Shown here: one piece after another, positions 1 through 6,185 of the stretch
Layout: each line of letters starts with the position of its first letter
How positions within the stretch are numbered: the first letter of the stretch is position 1
Assembly: GCA_016199325.1 (NCBI GenBank)
Contig: JACQGW010000426.1
Coordinates: 1 to 8,256 of the forward strand
Direction: 5' to 3'
Origin: Chloroflexota bacterium
Lineage (GTDB): Bacteria; Chloroflexota; Dehalococcoidia; JACQGW01
Length of the DNA: 8,256 nt
Notes under the pieces: model-generated
Databases searched by the model: none
Told to the model about the DNA's origin: nothing
Seen by the model: only the letters and a program-made list of their open reading frames with translations
Made by a program: the position numbers and the translations under genes

Positions 1-8
1 GCGTAAGA

Positions 9-133
9 GCGCCTAACGAAACCGCAGAGGCGCAGAGAACGCAGAGACGGCACAAAGAACCGACGAACAACGGCGGCCCGTTTCTCAGCGATCTTCTCTG
101 CGTTCTCTGCGCCTCTGCGGTTTCGTTAGGCGC
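9..133. repeat. Perfect 39-bp inverted repeat with internal 9-nt periodicity
   Basis: Positions 9-47 and 95-133 are exact reverse complements (39 bp) separated by a 47-nt spacer. Within each arm the sequence is itself periodic: on the plus strand the right arm steps through TTCTCTGCG, TTCTCTGCG, CCTCTGCGG before TTTCG. The element ends two bases beyond the stop codon of the glycoside hydrolase (TAG at 138-136 on the minus strand), so any transcript of that gene would carry a very stable hairpin directly after the stop. No U-tract follows, so it is not a classical intrinsic terminator, but it could stabilise or end the mRNA. No transposase is present. This looks like a dispersed, non-autonomous palindromic repeat. 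Confidence 0.85.
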
Positions 134-135
134 CC

Positions 136-1929
136 CTATTTCGGCATGGCTGCGAGCTGGCGATAGGCCGCGCGCTGGCCCCAGTCCGGGTTGAGGATGG
201 CGAACGCCTTCTTGGCGTAGCGGTCGTTGGCCTCGGCGTTCGTCGCGAAGTTCAGGTTCCAGACGAACATCGCGCCGACCGTCCCCTTCGCCTTGGCGAT
301 CTCGAACGCCCGCACTAGATACCGCGCCTGCGCCCCCTCGTCGTTGTCCCGCGCGTAGGCGTACTCGGGATACGGGTTTGGCGACGACGCCCAGCCGAAC
401 TCGGTGAACCAGAGCTTCTTGTTCCCGTCGCCGTTGCGCCGCATGACGTCGTACAACTGCTCGAAGCGCCGGAAGTAGAAGCTCCCGTGCCCCTTGAAGC
501 TGGTCGTCTGCGTGCTGTTTCGGCTGGAGTCGTCGTCCGGCGGGTTGTTGAAGCCGCTCGGATGCGCGCCGATGGCGTCGCTGACGTTCTTCAGGCCGGC
601 ATCGTACATCATCTGGAGGTACTGGACGTCGTCGTAGGCGATGTCGCCGTCGTTCACACCGGTCGGCGTCGGCGCCCCCGAGACGACGATCGCGTTCGGG
701 TCGGCGGCCTTGATCGCCGCGTACGAGCGGCGGAGGAGATCGACGTACTGGCCCGCGTTCAGCCGCCGGCCGGTGCCGCCCCACTCGTACCAGAGGTTCT
801 GCTCGTTCCAGATCTCATACGCCTTCACCTTGCCCTTATGGCGGGCGGCGATGGCGCCGACGAAATTGGCGAAGTCCTGCAAGTTTGCCGGCGGGCCGGG
901 CACGTTGAAATCGGTGCCCCCCGGACGCGACCAGCGGGGCGCCGTGACGACGCTAAAGAGCAAGTTTACCCCGCGGCTGGACGCCAGGTTCGCCATCTCG
1001 TCGATGAAGCCCCAGTTGACGTTCCCGCGATCGCGCTCGAGGTCCTCCCAGCGGAGCTGAATCTTCGCCCAACTGAAGCCCGCCTCCCGGATCATCGCCA
1101 TGGCGCGGCCGGGATCGTTGCTCGGGTCGACCTGCATGCCGTAGCCAAAGCCGGCCGGCGCCGCGACCGGCGCCGAAGGCTGCGGCTGCGTCACCGCCGG
1201 CGCCGAGTCCGCCTGGGGCCCCGGCTCCGGGGTGATCGCCTCCGCCGGGAAGATGCCCAGCTCCTTGGCGATGTCACCGCCCAGGGCGATGGTCACCTGG
1301 CCCTTCTTCGCCCAGGGCACGTCCTCTTTCCATTGCTGGAAGACCGCCCGCTGCGCCCGCACGACGAACACGTTGCCGTAGTCCTTGTAGCTCATCGGCA
1401 GACCGTAGCGGGATAGCGGATCGCTATCGTCCCAGTAGGCTTCCTTGATGGCGGCGCTCTGGTCCAGGAACGCCCAGTGGCGCGTCTTCACCTGCTCCCA
1501 GGCAAGGCCGCTGTCCGGCTGGGTGTCGAACGGCGGCGGCGTCGCCCGGGTGGCCTCCAGCCAGGCGTCTTTGCCCAGGTCGTGCAGCCGGTCGAAGACG
1601 TTCACGAAGAAGAGCCCCCGGCCCGGCTGCCACTGGAGCACAGCACGCTGGGTGACCTGGACGGTGAAGCCGTCCCAGGTGAACCGGCGCGAGGCCGGGT
1701 AGCCGAGCGCCGAGACGCTGCCGAGTCGGCGGAACTCGTTGTAGAACGGGATACCGCCGTCGTTGGTGATGCCGTAGCCCGTGCCGCCGGCCCCACCCTG
1801 CCCGTTCGCCTGCGTGTAGAAATGGCCGTTGGCGATCTGATAGTCCGGACTGGCCGCGCCGGCCGGAATGGCGGTGAACATGGACACCAGCAGCGAAAGA
1901 CAGAGCGCGAGTCGCCAGAGCCTGAACAT
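136..1929 (-). CDS. Secreted GH-A clan glycoside hydrolase (cellulase/GH39-like) with LGFP-like N-terminal module
   Basis: This 597-aa protein probably cleaves a polysaccharide outside the cell; the substrate is not predictable from sequence alone. Residues 1-26 form a signal peptide (basic start, hydrophobic core, IPAGAA end). Residues 28-230 are a module with LGFP-like motifs (RLGSVSALGYPASRRF, SRYGLPMS) and repeated QRAVxQW segments. A Pro/Ala-rich linker (about 232-258) leads to a TIM-barrel domain (260-595). That domain has WNEQN with E376 as likely acid/base and WFTEFGW with E510 as likely nucleophile, the spacing and context expected for clan GH-A. The frame stays open to a GTG at 1998, but I chose the ATG at 1929: it has GGAGGT five bases upstream, and the signal peptide begins there. 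A sigma70-like promoter lies upstream and the gene appears monocistronic. Assignment to GH5 or GH39 is uncertain; the clan is well supported. Confidence 0.88.
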   Translation of the reverse strand: MFRLWRLALCLSLLVSMFTAIPAGAASPDYQIANGHFYTQANGQGGAGGTGYGITNDGGIPFYNEFRRLGSVSALGYPASRRFTWDGFTVQVTQRAVLQWQPGRGLFFVNVFDRLHDLGKDAWLEATRATPPPFDTQPDSGLAWEQVKTRHWAFLDQSAAIKEAYWDDSDPLSRYGLPMSYKDYGNVFVVRAQRAVFQQWKEDVPWAKKGQVTIALGGDIAKELGIFPAEAITPEPGPQADSAPAVTQPQPSAPVAAPAGFGYGMQVDPSNDPGRAMAMIREAGFSWAKIQLRWEDLERDRGNVNWGFIDEMANLASSRGVNLLFSVVTAPRWSRPGGTDFNVPGPPANLQDFANFVGAIAARHKGKVKAYEIWNEQNLWYEWGGTGRRLNAGQYVDLLRRSYAAIKAADPNAIVVSGAPTPTGVNDGDIAYDDVQYLQMMYDAGLKNVSDAIGAHPSGFNNPPDDDSSRNSTQTTSFKGHGSFYFRRFEQLYDVMRRNGDGNKKLWFTEFGWASSPNPYPEYAYARDNDEGAQARYLVRAFEIAKAKGTVGAMFVWNLNFATNAEANDRYAKKAFAILNPDWGQRAAYRQLAAMPK

Positions 1930-1934
1930 CCCCG

Positions 1935-1940
1935 ACCTCC
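1935..1940 (-). promoter_or_regulatory. Ribosome binding site deciding the hydrolase start
   Basis: The minus strand reads GGAGGT, then five bases, then ATG at 1929-1927. The longer GTG start at 1998 has no comparable site and would place 23 charged residues before the signal peptide. Confidence 0.75.
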
Positions 1941-2015
1941 AGTCATCCAATCGGAGTCGCCGGCACGATTCACCGGTCGAATCGGCTGCCGCCTCCACCC
2001 TCGTCCAGTCTCGGT

Positions 2016-2044
2016 ATCTTAGCAGGCCGAGCCGCAGGGATCAA
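2016..2044 (-). promoter_or_regulatory. Candidate sigma70-type promoter of the hydrolase gene
   Basis: On the minus strand TTGATC (2044-2039) and TAAGAT (2021-2016) are separated by exactly 17 bp. Each hexamer matches consensus at four of six positions. The start site would fall near 2009, giving a leader of about 80 nt before the hydrolase ATG. It lies in the intergenic gap on the correct strand, but hexamers of this quality also occur by chance. Confidence 0.4.
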
Positions 2045-2101
2045 TAGGCTGGCATGACTAGAACTTCGTGATTCTGGCAAGCGGTGAGCGCTGCTTTGGC
2101 G

Positions 2102-2266
2102 GTGCATCCGACAAGTCCGTTGGAGATTGGCCGGCCCGTCCCTTGTCATGCTGAGCCGCAGCGAAGCATCTCCCCCGTTCGAGCCAGCACCGTCGGGGAG
2201 ATGCTTCGCTGCGGCTCAGCTAGACAGACGGGGGGCATCCGGCCGCGAGGGACTTGCCGGATGCAC
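2102..2266. repeat. Nested palindromic element (MITE-like) in the intergenic gap
   Basis: The core is a perfect 26-bp inverted repeat, 2150-2175 against 2195-2220, with a 19-nt loop; its arm contains CTGAGCCGCAGCGAAGCATC. It is enclosed by a second inverted pair, 2102-2118 against 2250-2266 (17 bp, one mismatch, GTGCATCCG-type ends). Between the two pairs further partial complementarity is visible (GGCCGG, CCCGTC, TGTC). The whole could fold into one long imperfect hairpin. I see no coding capacity and no clear target-site duplication. Non-autonomous transposable element or dispersed palindromic repeat are the likely readings. With the promoter at 2016-2044 and the periodic repeat at 2312-2345 it accounts for most of the gene-free 1930-2361 stretch; I see nothing else there. 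Confidence 0.8.
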
Positions 2267-2311
2267 TATTAAGAGCGGCCTGCGCAAGGATTGACCAAAC
2301 GACCAACCGAC

Positions 2312-2345
2312 GTTCCTGGCGACCTTGGCGTCTTGGCGGTTCGCC
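2312..2345. repeat. Short tandem repeat, 8-9-nt units around TTGGCG
   Basis: The plus strand steps through TTCCTGGCGA, CCTTGGCG, TCTTGGCGG, then TTCGCC. The unit and the GCGGTT(T)CG ending match the periodic arms of the 9-133 inverted repeat, with CTTGGCG replacing CTCTGCG. No full second arm is present here. It lies within about 50 bases of the stop codon of the VOC gene. Confidence 0.6.
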
Positions 2346-2360
2346 GTCTCTCGGAACCGC
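2336..2360 (-). terminator. Weak hairpin directly after the VOC gene stop
   Basis: On the minus strand GCGGTTC (2360-2354) pairs with GAACCGC (2342-2336) across an 11-nt loop, starting one base after the TAG at 2364-2362. There is no U-tract, so intrinsic termination is not proven. The 3' stem is shared with the TTGGCG-type repeat. Confidence 0.3.
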
Positions 2361-2361
2361 G

Positions 2362-2739
2362 CTAGACGGGCGATTCCCGGCGGGCGTCGACGAGCTGGAG
2401 GCGCCAGCCGTCGGGATCGCGGAAGTTGGCGATGACGCGGCCGGTCTGCGGCACCAGGCCGGGCGCGCGGTCGAATCGGACGCCCGCGTTTGCCAACTGG
2501 GCGTAGGCGGCCTGAACGTCGTCGACCCGGAAGGCGATGTGGTTGATCCCGGGGTTCTCCTCGCCCTCGACCTGGTGAATCTCGAACACCGGCTGATCGG
2601 GGCCGGGGAGCTTCACCTCGGCCGAGCCGCCATGGTGCTCGGTTCGCAGGACGACCTCGAAGCCCATCAGCTCAAAGAGGCGGACGAACTCGTCGACGTT
2701 GCGGACGATCAGTTCGATGTGGTCGATGCGGCGGATCAC
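2362..2739 (-). CDS. VOC superfamily protein (glyoxalase/bleomycin-resistance/dioxygenase fold)
   Basis: This is a small cytoplasmic protein (125 aa from the GTG start), the usual length for a single VOC domain. Two beta-alpha-beta-beta-beta modules are visible, about residues 2-56 and 64-118. The first opens with RRIDHIELIVRN, the second with GINHIAFRVDD; both are typical first strands. Candidate metal ligands are H7, E53 and H67, while the fourth position, usually Glu in WRLELxE-like endings, appears as Q115 (WRLQLVD). The family includes lactoylglutathione lyases, methylmalonyl-CoA epimerases, dioxygenases and resistance proteins, and I cannot choose among them. I prefer the GTG at 2739, which follows GGAGAGG by five bases; an in-frame ATG at 2763 has AGAAGG with no spacing. 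It lies 49 bp after the secreted 214-aa gene and may be co-transcribed. Confidence 0.85.
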   Translation of the reverse strand: MIRRIDHIELIVRNVDEFVRLFELMGFEVVLRTEHHGGSAEVKLPGPDQPVFEIHQVEGEENPGINHIAFRVDDVQAAYAQLANAGVRFDRAPGLVPQTGRVIANFRDPDGWRLQLVDARRESPV

Positions 2740-2744
2740 GCTAT

Positions 2745-2751
2745 CCTCTCC
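2745..2751 (-). promoter_or_regulatory. Ribosome binding site supporting the GTG start of the VOC gene
   Basis: GGAGAGG on the minus strand lies five bases before GTG at 2739-2737. The first residues then enter the first VOC beta strand directly. Starting at the ATG at 2763 would add eight residues and leave the purine run without spacing. Confidence 0.6.
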
Positions 2752-2788
2752 AAGTTGAGTCATCCTTCTAGGCAGCAGCCGGGTGCAC

Positions 2789-3433
2789 TCACCGGCCTAC
2801 CGGTGTCCCGATCGGCGGCGGTCGGTCATCCAGCCCAGGTCTCGGCGTGACCAGGAGGGGTACCGGACCACGATAGCCGTCCCGGGAGGGAGTTGCCACC
2901 GGTGTCAACGGTCGGGGCTTGGGTCGGTCCTCCGGCAGGCTCGGATCGTTCAGCGCTGCTCGGAAGCGTCCTCCATATGGTGACGCCATCATCCCCGACA
3001 CAAAACCTGTCTGAACATCAAACACGTAACCGATGAACTCGACCCGCCAGTGCCAGAGATCAGGATCGAGCCTGCCCGTCCCAATCGTTCCCTTTCTGAT
3101 GTCGAAGTCGCCCTGGAGGATGACGAGGACCATCGGCCGGTCCGGCCCGTAGTACTCGCCCAACCCGAGGGCGAGGAGATCGGCTTTCGTCACCGGCCGG
3201 ACCAGCCGAACCCGCGGCGTGCCGCTCATCACGTCAAACACGTTCCGCGTGTACTGCAGAGCGTACTCTCCGATTTGCTCCGGCGTCATACCGACGAATC
3301 CTCGCGGCGGCGTCGGCGTCGGAACCGGATTCCGGTAGGGCGACTGTGCACCGCCATACTCCGCAAGGGCGAATCCAGCCACCACCAGAACCATCAAGCT
3401 GCCTACCACCAGGATCGCCCGGTTTCGTACCAT
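2789..3433 (-). CDS. Secreted protein of unknown function, proline-rich ends
   Basis: I do not recognise this 214-aa protein. It begins with a clear signal peptide: MVRNR, then a hydrophobic core to about residue 24 (FALA), with possible cleavage after ALA or after GGA at 27-29. A short Pro/Thr stretch (PVPTPTPP) leads to a compact domain, about residues 44-170. That domain contains an alternating hydrophobic segment (PMVLVILQGDFDI) and WRVEFIGYVFDVQTGFVSG, suggesting beta strands. The C-terminal 45 residues are rich in Pro and Arg without regular structure. No cysteine or lipobox is seen. The ATG has AAGGAGGG five bases upstream. It is 95 bp downstream of the 738-aa secreted protein gene with no visible promoter between, so co-transcription is likely. 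A cell-surface or periplasm-equivalent role is inference. Confidence 0.8.
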   Translation of the reverse strand: MVRNRAILVVGSLMVLVVAGFALAEYGGAQSPYRNPVPTPTPPRGFVGMTPEQIGEYALQYTRNVFDVMSGTPRVRLVRPVTKADLLALGLGEYYGPDRPMVLVILQGDFDIRKGTIGTGRLDPDLWHWRVEFIGYVFDVQTGFVSGMMASPYGGRFRAALNDPSLPEDRPKPRPLTPVATPSRDGYRGPVPLLVTPRPGLDDRPPPIGTPVGR

Positions 3434-3434
3434 C

Positions 3435-3506
3435 TTAGCCCTCCTTCAGGCGTGGCACGCACTCCCTCTCCTCGCCAGCGAACCCACGGCCAGCCGAACG
3501 GGGCAT
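3435..3506 (-). CDS. Candidate 23-aa small ORF upstream of the secreted protein gene
   Basis: The minus strand has AGGAGG five bases before an ATG at 3506-3504. The frame runs 23 codons (MPRSAGRGFAGEERECVPRL, then KEG) to TAA at 3437-3435, one base before the next gene's ATG at 3433. The Shine-Dalgarno sequence of that next gene lies inside this ORF's last codons, an arrangement that allows translational coupling. The peptide is basic and arginine-rich with no recognisable domain. It could be a real leader peptide or a chance ORF in GC-rich DNA; the ribosome binding site is the main argument for it. Confidence 0.3.
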   Translation of the reverse strand: MPRSAGRGFAGEERECVPRLKEG

Positions 3507-3528
3507 CGCTGCCTCCTGCCACAGAAGC

Positions 3529-5745
3529 CTACCGCGGATAGCCATTGTACCCGACGCTGGCATCGACCGTCGTGCTCGCATCGGTCGCCGTCAGGTTGCT
3601 GATCGCGACCACCGGTCCGTTCGCCGAGATCTTCACCGCCCCTTGGAACGGCAGGTACTGCGATGGTATCGGCGGCGCGTAGTAGTTCACTGACCGGTTG
3701 GGCGCCAGGCTGCCAAGGTTTGGCGGATAGGCGTCGTTCAGGTTGCGACTCAAGACCAGGTTCCCGTTCTGGTCGAAGTACTCGACCGACAACTGGGTGA
3801 GGTAGCCGGTGCCGGTATTCTGCACCTGGATGCCGCCCTCCCACTGAGTCCAGCCCATGTGCGATCCCTGCCGGAAGTTTAGGGGGAGGTGAACAGATTG
3901 GGTCCAGCCAGGCAAGAACGCCGAGGTGCTCTCGTTCGTCTTCTTGCTGGCATAGATATCGTTCGCCATGGCGACCACGGTCTGCTGATTGGTGCTCCTC
4001 ACCTTGGCCGAGCCGAGGAAGCCATCGGGCACCCCCGGCGGCGCATAGAACGACTTGCCCCGGCCGGGCTCGATCAGTGCCGGCGTATTGGGATCGGGCA
4101 CGGTGTACTGATTGGTGCAATCCCCAGCATAGCACGCGTAGAAGTCCACCAGCACGTAGGCCACGGCGTTGCCGACGTTCATAACCATGATCCCGGTGCT
4201 GCCGCCATACCATGCCTTCTTGACCAGCGGCACGTACGCCTCCCACGCGCCTACTCGGAAGGCGTTGTAGCGCATCGCGTGATTCTGGTCCGCTGTCCCG
4301 GCATCGCCGAGGTCCGCTGCGACCACGACCAGTGGCTCCTGGTAAGATGGCCCAGAACTGACAGCCGTGATGGTGGCCGCGCCTAACCACCGCCCATTGA
4401 CGAGGCAGCCGGCCGGCAGAATGTCGCTGTGCAGGTCGTAGGTGCGGCTTTGGCCGGGGCCAAGTGCGGTCGGATCGGCGTACGTGCAATCGCTGCCGGT
4501 GCCGCTGCTTTCGGCTTTGAAATCGAGCTGGACGAACGTCGAGCCGCGCCCGACGTTCAGGACGTGAATGGCACCGGTGTGACCATACCAGTACTTCTTG
4601 ACCAGGGGAACATACAGCCGGGTGTCCGCGTATCCCAAGCCGAGGATGCTCGTCGCGGTGCCGTCTTCTCCCACGGTTCCGGTGTAGCCGCTGGCCCGGA
4701 ACGGGTTCTGGATCTTTCCCAGGACCGTCAGGTTTCGGTTATTGCCGCGCACCACCGCGTACCCCTTGCCATCCGGCAGGCTGATCCCGGGAAAGTCGAA
4801 GAGGTAGGAGCCGCCCGACAAGAGGTTCCGGGACGCCGATGCAACCTGATTGCCGCTGAGGTCAAAGAGCTTCACGTCGACGATTGTGGCAAAACTCCCC
4901 GGGTTCTGCACGGCGACATGCGTGGAGGTCCCGCCACCCTGCTCGACGTACGGCAGGAAGATTCTGGGATCGTACCTGACCAACCAGTTCCAGTAGCCAG
5001 ACTGCGGGTCGCACGCCGAGTAGTTCCCGTCGACGTTGCTGTAGATCGGTTCGGCGTAGCACCAGGGGTTCCAGATCTCCTCTCCCTGGGGGTTTCGGCT
5101 ACCGTCCCAGTACTTGTTGTACCACGTGGATACCTGTCCGAATGGACCGATGAGTGAGTAGTCGGGGCAATCCGCGTTCGAACAATACCCCTCACCGCCG
5201 GCGCCGGTGTACGGGAAGGGCGCGCTGATACCCATATCGACGCTCACGATGGTGCTCCAGACGCTCCATGACGCCCTCTTGTATTCGGTCTTCCAGATGG
5301 TCGATCCGAGAGATTCATCACGGCGAACTCGAAACTCAACCCACTCGTCTCGCGACAGGGGATCCCACCACACAATCCTCTGGTCAGGAGGATTCCCATA
5401 GTTGTCCTGCCAAGACGCATAGGGAGTGAACGTGCAGGGACCCTGAGACCTGCAGTCTTTCAGCACGCCCGCCTCGATGTACAGGTTCGTCAGATTGCTT
5501 AGAGCGACCATGCCGGCCGCAAAGCCATGACCCGGCAGGAGCCATGGCTCGCGCATGGTCAGGAGGTTCCACGCACCGTAGTAGGCTCCCGGAGCACTGT
5601 CGCCGGAGATCTGGGACTTCGTGGTCGATCGCTGAGCGTATGCCGTGGGAACGCGCAACAGCGGGGGCACCTCCAGGACAAGACTGGCGAGCAGCAGGGT
5701 GATAATGGCCAGGCAAAGTCGCTTCACCTTGAGCACCCCGAACAT
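3529..5745 (-). CDS. Large secreted protein with four tandem beta-sandwich-like repeats
   Basis: This 738-aa protein is probably exported to the cell surface or medium. Residues 1-37 form a signal peptide (basic MFGVLKVKR, long hydrophobic core, cleavage after PTAYA). Residues 50-260 form an aromatic-rich module with six cysteines in close pairs (98/104, 188/193, 229/245), which I do not recognise. Four repeats of roughly 100-125 residues follow, starting near 262 (FLPYVEQ), 378 (YVPLVKKYWYG), 504 (YVPLVKKAWYG) and 619 (HLPLNFRQG). Each continues with a strand like IxVxNxG and ends with GxAxI....VVAxxN. This resembles adhesion-type Ig-like repeats common in Chloroflexota secreted proteins. 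No sortase signal or C-terminal membrane segment is seen. I chose the ATG at 5745 (GGGAGGA eight bases upstream, signal peptide at once) over the GTG at 5823. It sits behind a strong promoter and a structured leader. Binding or adhesion is inference. Confidence 0.82.
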   Translation of the reverse strand: MFGVLKVKRLCLAIITLLLASLVLEVPPLLRVPTAYAQRSTTKSQISGDSAPGAYYGAWNLLTMREPWLLPGHGFAAGMVALSNLTNLYIEAGVLKDCRSQGPCTFTPYASWQDNYGNPPDQRIVWWDPLSRDEWVEFRVRRDESLGSTIWKTEYKRASWSVWSTIVSVDMGISAPFPYTGAGGEGYCSNADCPDYSLIGPFGQVSTWYNKYWDGSRNPQGEEIWNPWCYAEPIYSNVDGNYSACDPQSGYWNWLVRYDPRIFLPYVEQGGGTSTHVAVQNPGSFATIVDVKLFDLSGNQVASASRNLLSGGSYLFDFPGISLPDGKGYAVVRGNNRNLTVLGKIQNPFRASGYTGTVGEDGTATSILGLGYADTRLYVPLVKKYWYGHTGAIHVLNVGRGSTFVQLDFKAESSGTGSDCTYADPTALGPGQSRTYDLHSDILPAGCLVNGRWLGAATITAVSSGPSYQEPLVVVAADLGDAGTADQNHAMRYNAFRVGAWEAYVPLVKKAWYGGSTGIMVMNVGNAVAYVLVDFYACYAGDCTNQYTVPDPNTPALIEPGRGKSFYAPPGVPDGFLGSAKVRSTNQQTVVAMANDIYASKKTNESTSAFLPGWTQSVHLPLNFRQGSHMGWTQWEGGIQVQNTGTGYLTQLSVEYFDQNGNLVLSRNLNDAYPPNLGSLAPNRSVNYYAPPIPSQYLPFQGAVKISANGPVVAISNLTATDASTTVDASVGYNGYPR

Positions 5746-5753
5746 GGTCGTTG

Positions 5754-5760
5754 TCCTCCC
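5754..5760 (-). promoter_or_regulatory. Ribosome binding site deciding the start of the 738-aa gene
   Basis: GGGAGGA on the minus strand is eight bases before ATG at 5745-5743. The frame continues upstream to GTG 5823, but those 26 extra residues would precede the signal peptide and have no such site. Confidence 0.7.
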
Positions 5761-5848
5761 AATCGAACTACGCGCAGCAACTGGCCGGAACCAGTCCGTT
5801 GAGCCCAGGACCCGGCCGGTCACTCATCGAACGCCTGGCTGCATGCAC

Positions 5849-5889
5849 AAAAGAAAAGCCGGCCGCGCCCCTTCGGCTCAGCCGGTTTC
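5849..5889 (-). terminator. Terminator-like hairpin with U-rich tract in the leader
   Basis: On the minus strand CCGGCT (5885-5880) pairs with GGCCGG (5864-5859), including a final T-G pair; GAAA (5889-5886) can extend the stem by pairing with TTTC. The 3' arm runs straight into CTTTTCTTTT (5858-5849), an intrinsic-terminator layout. It lies about 75 nt after the predicted transcription start and about 100 nt before the ATG, so it could act as an attenuator. It could instead end read-through from the nucleotidyltransferase gene about 300 nt upstream. Confidence 0.5.
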
Positions 5890-5968
5890 GCCATTAGCTC
5901 CGCCCGACGAACTGGCGACCAGGTGACCCAAGCCCCGCGTCGGGTTTCGCAGCATCTGAGTTGTGGCT

Positions 5969-5997
5969 ATCATAGGGCAAAAGCAGCCGCACGTCAA
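5969..5997 (-). promoter_or_regulatory. Near-consensus sigma70-type promoter
   Basis: The minus strand reads TTGACG (5997-5992), exactly 17 bp, then TATGAT (5974-5969). Each hexamer matches consensus at five of six positions. Transcription would start near 5962, toward the 738-aa secreted protein gene and the genes after it. Confidence 0.65.
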
Positions 5998-6060
5998 GAT
6001 GCACGCTTCGGTTCCAAAGTGTGTTGGTGACCTGATCTAGCAGGCGAGTAGAGCGGCGAG

Positions 6061-6082
6061 ACTTGGCGAGATTACGCCAAGT
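6061..6082 (-). other. Perfect 8-bp hairpin downstream of the nucleotidyltransferase gene
   Basis: ACTTGGCG (6061-6068) and CGCCAAGT (6075-6082) are exact reverse complements around a 6-nt loop. It lies about 105 nt after the nucleotidyltransferase stop. No U-tract follows on the minus strand, so termination is uncertain. The rest of the gap between this hairpin and the promoter at 5997, and from 6083 to 6185, shows nothing I can name. Confidence 0.35.
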
Positions 6083-6185
6083 GGCAAGTGCCGCAGGCCA
6101 ACCCAAATGGCTCACCAACAAAAGGTGGAACCGAGTCAGATGCACCAGTCGCTCGGCGCGCTGCTTATCCGTGGGCCGTCGACTA

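Larger units (their letters stand above)
5746..5962 (-). promoter_or_regulatory. Long structured 5' leader of the 738-aa secreted protein gene
   Basis: From the predicted start site near 5962 to the ATG at 5745 the leader is about 217 nt. It contains a perfect 7-bp stem CCCGACG/CGTCGGG (5944-5938 with 5909-5903) enclosing a small hairpin CTGG-TCG-CCAG (5922-5912). Next come the segment GCTAATGGCGAAACC and a terminator-like hairpin at 5889-5849. The order promoter, folded domain, U-tracted hairpin, ribosome binding site is that of a riboswitch or attenuator. I cannot match it to a named class: the GGCGAAACC segment recalls part of c-di-GMP-I riboswitches, but the conserved ACGCAAAGC portion is absent. 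Confidence 0.4.

Noticed and set aside
487..1416. 309-codon plus-strand frame opposite the hydrolase
   Set aside because: Arg/Val-rich antisense shadow with no motif; the opposite strand has catalytic motifs and a signal peptide.
1930..1998. Longer GTG start for the hydrolase
   Set aside because: It would put charged residues before a good signal peptide, and the ATG at 1929 has an ideal ribosome binding site.
3446..4489. 347-codon minus-strand frame inside the 738-aa gene
   Set aside because: Arg/Gly-rich product without motifs, out of frame with a gene that has a signal peptide and regular repeats.
5849..5962. c-di-GMP-I (GEMM) riboswitch
   Set aside because: Only the GCTAATGGCGAAACC portion is suggestive; the conserved ACGCAAAGC part and the paired receptor helix are not found, so I do not name the class.
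5894..6145. 83-codon minus-strand frame in the gap upstream of the 738-aa gene
   Set aside because: Starts at a GTG without a ribosome binding site, has no recognisable domain, and overlaps the strong promoter and the folded leader. A decayed gene remnant cannot be excluded.
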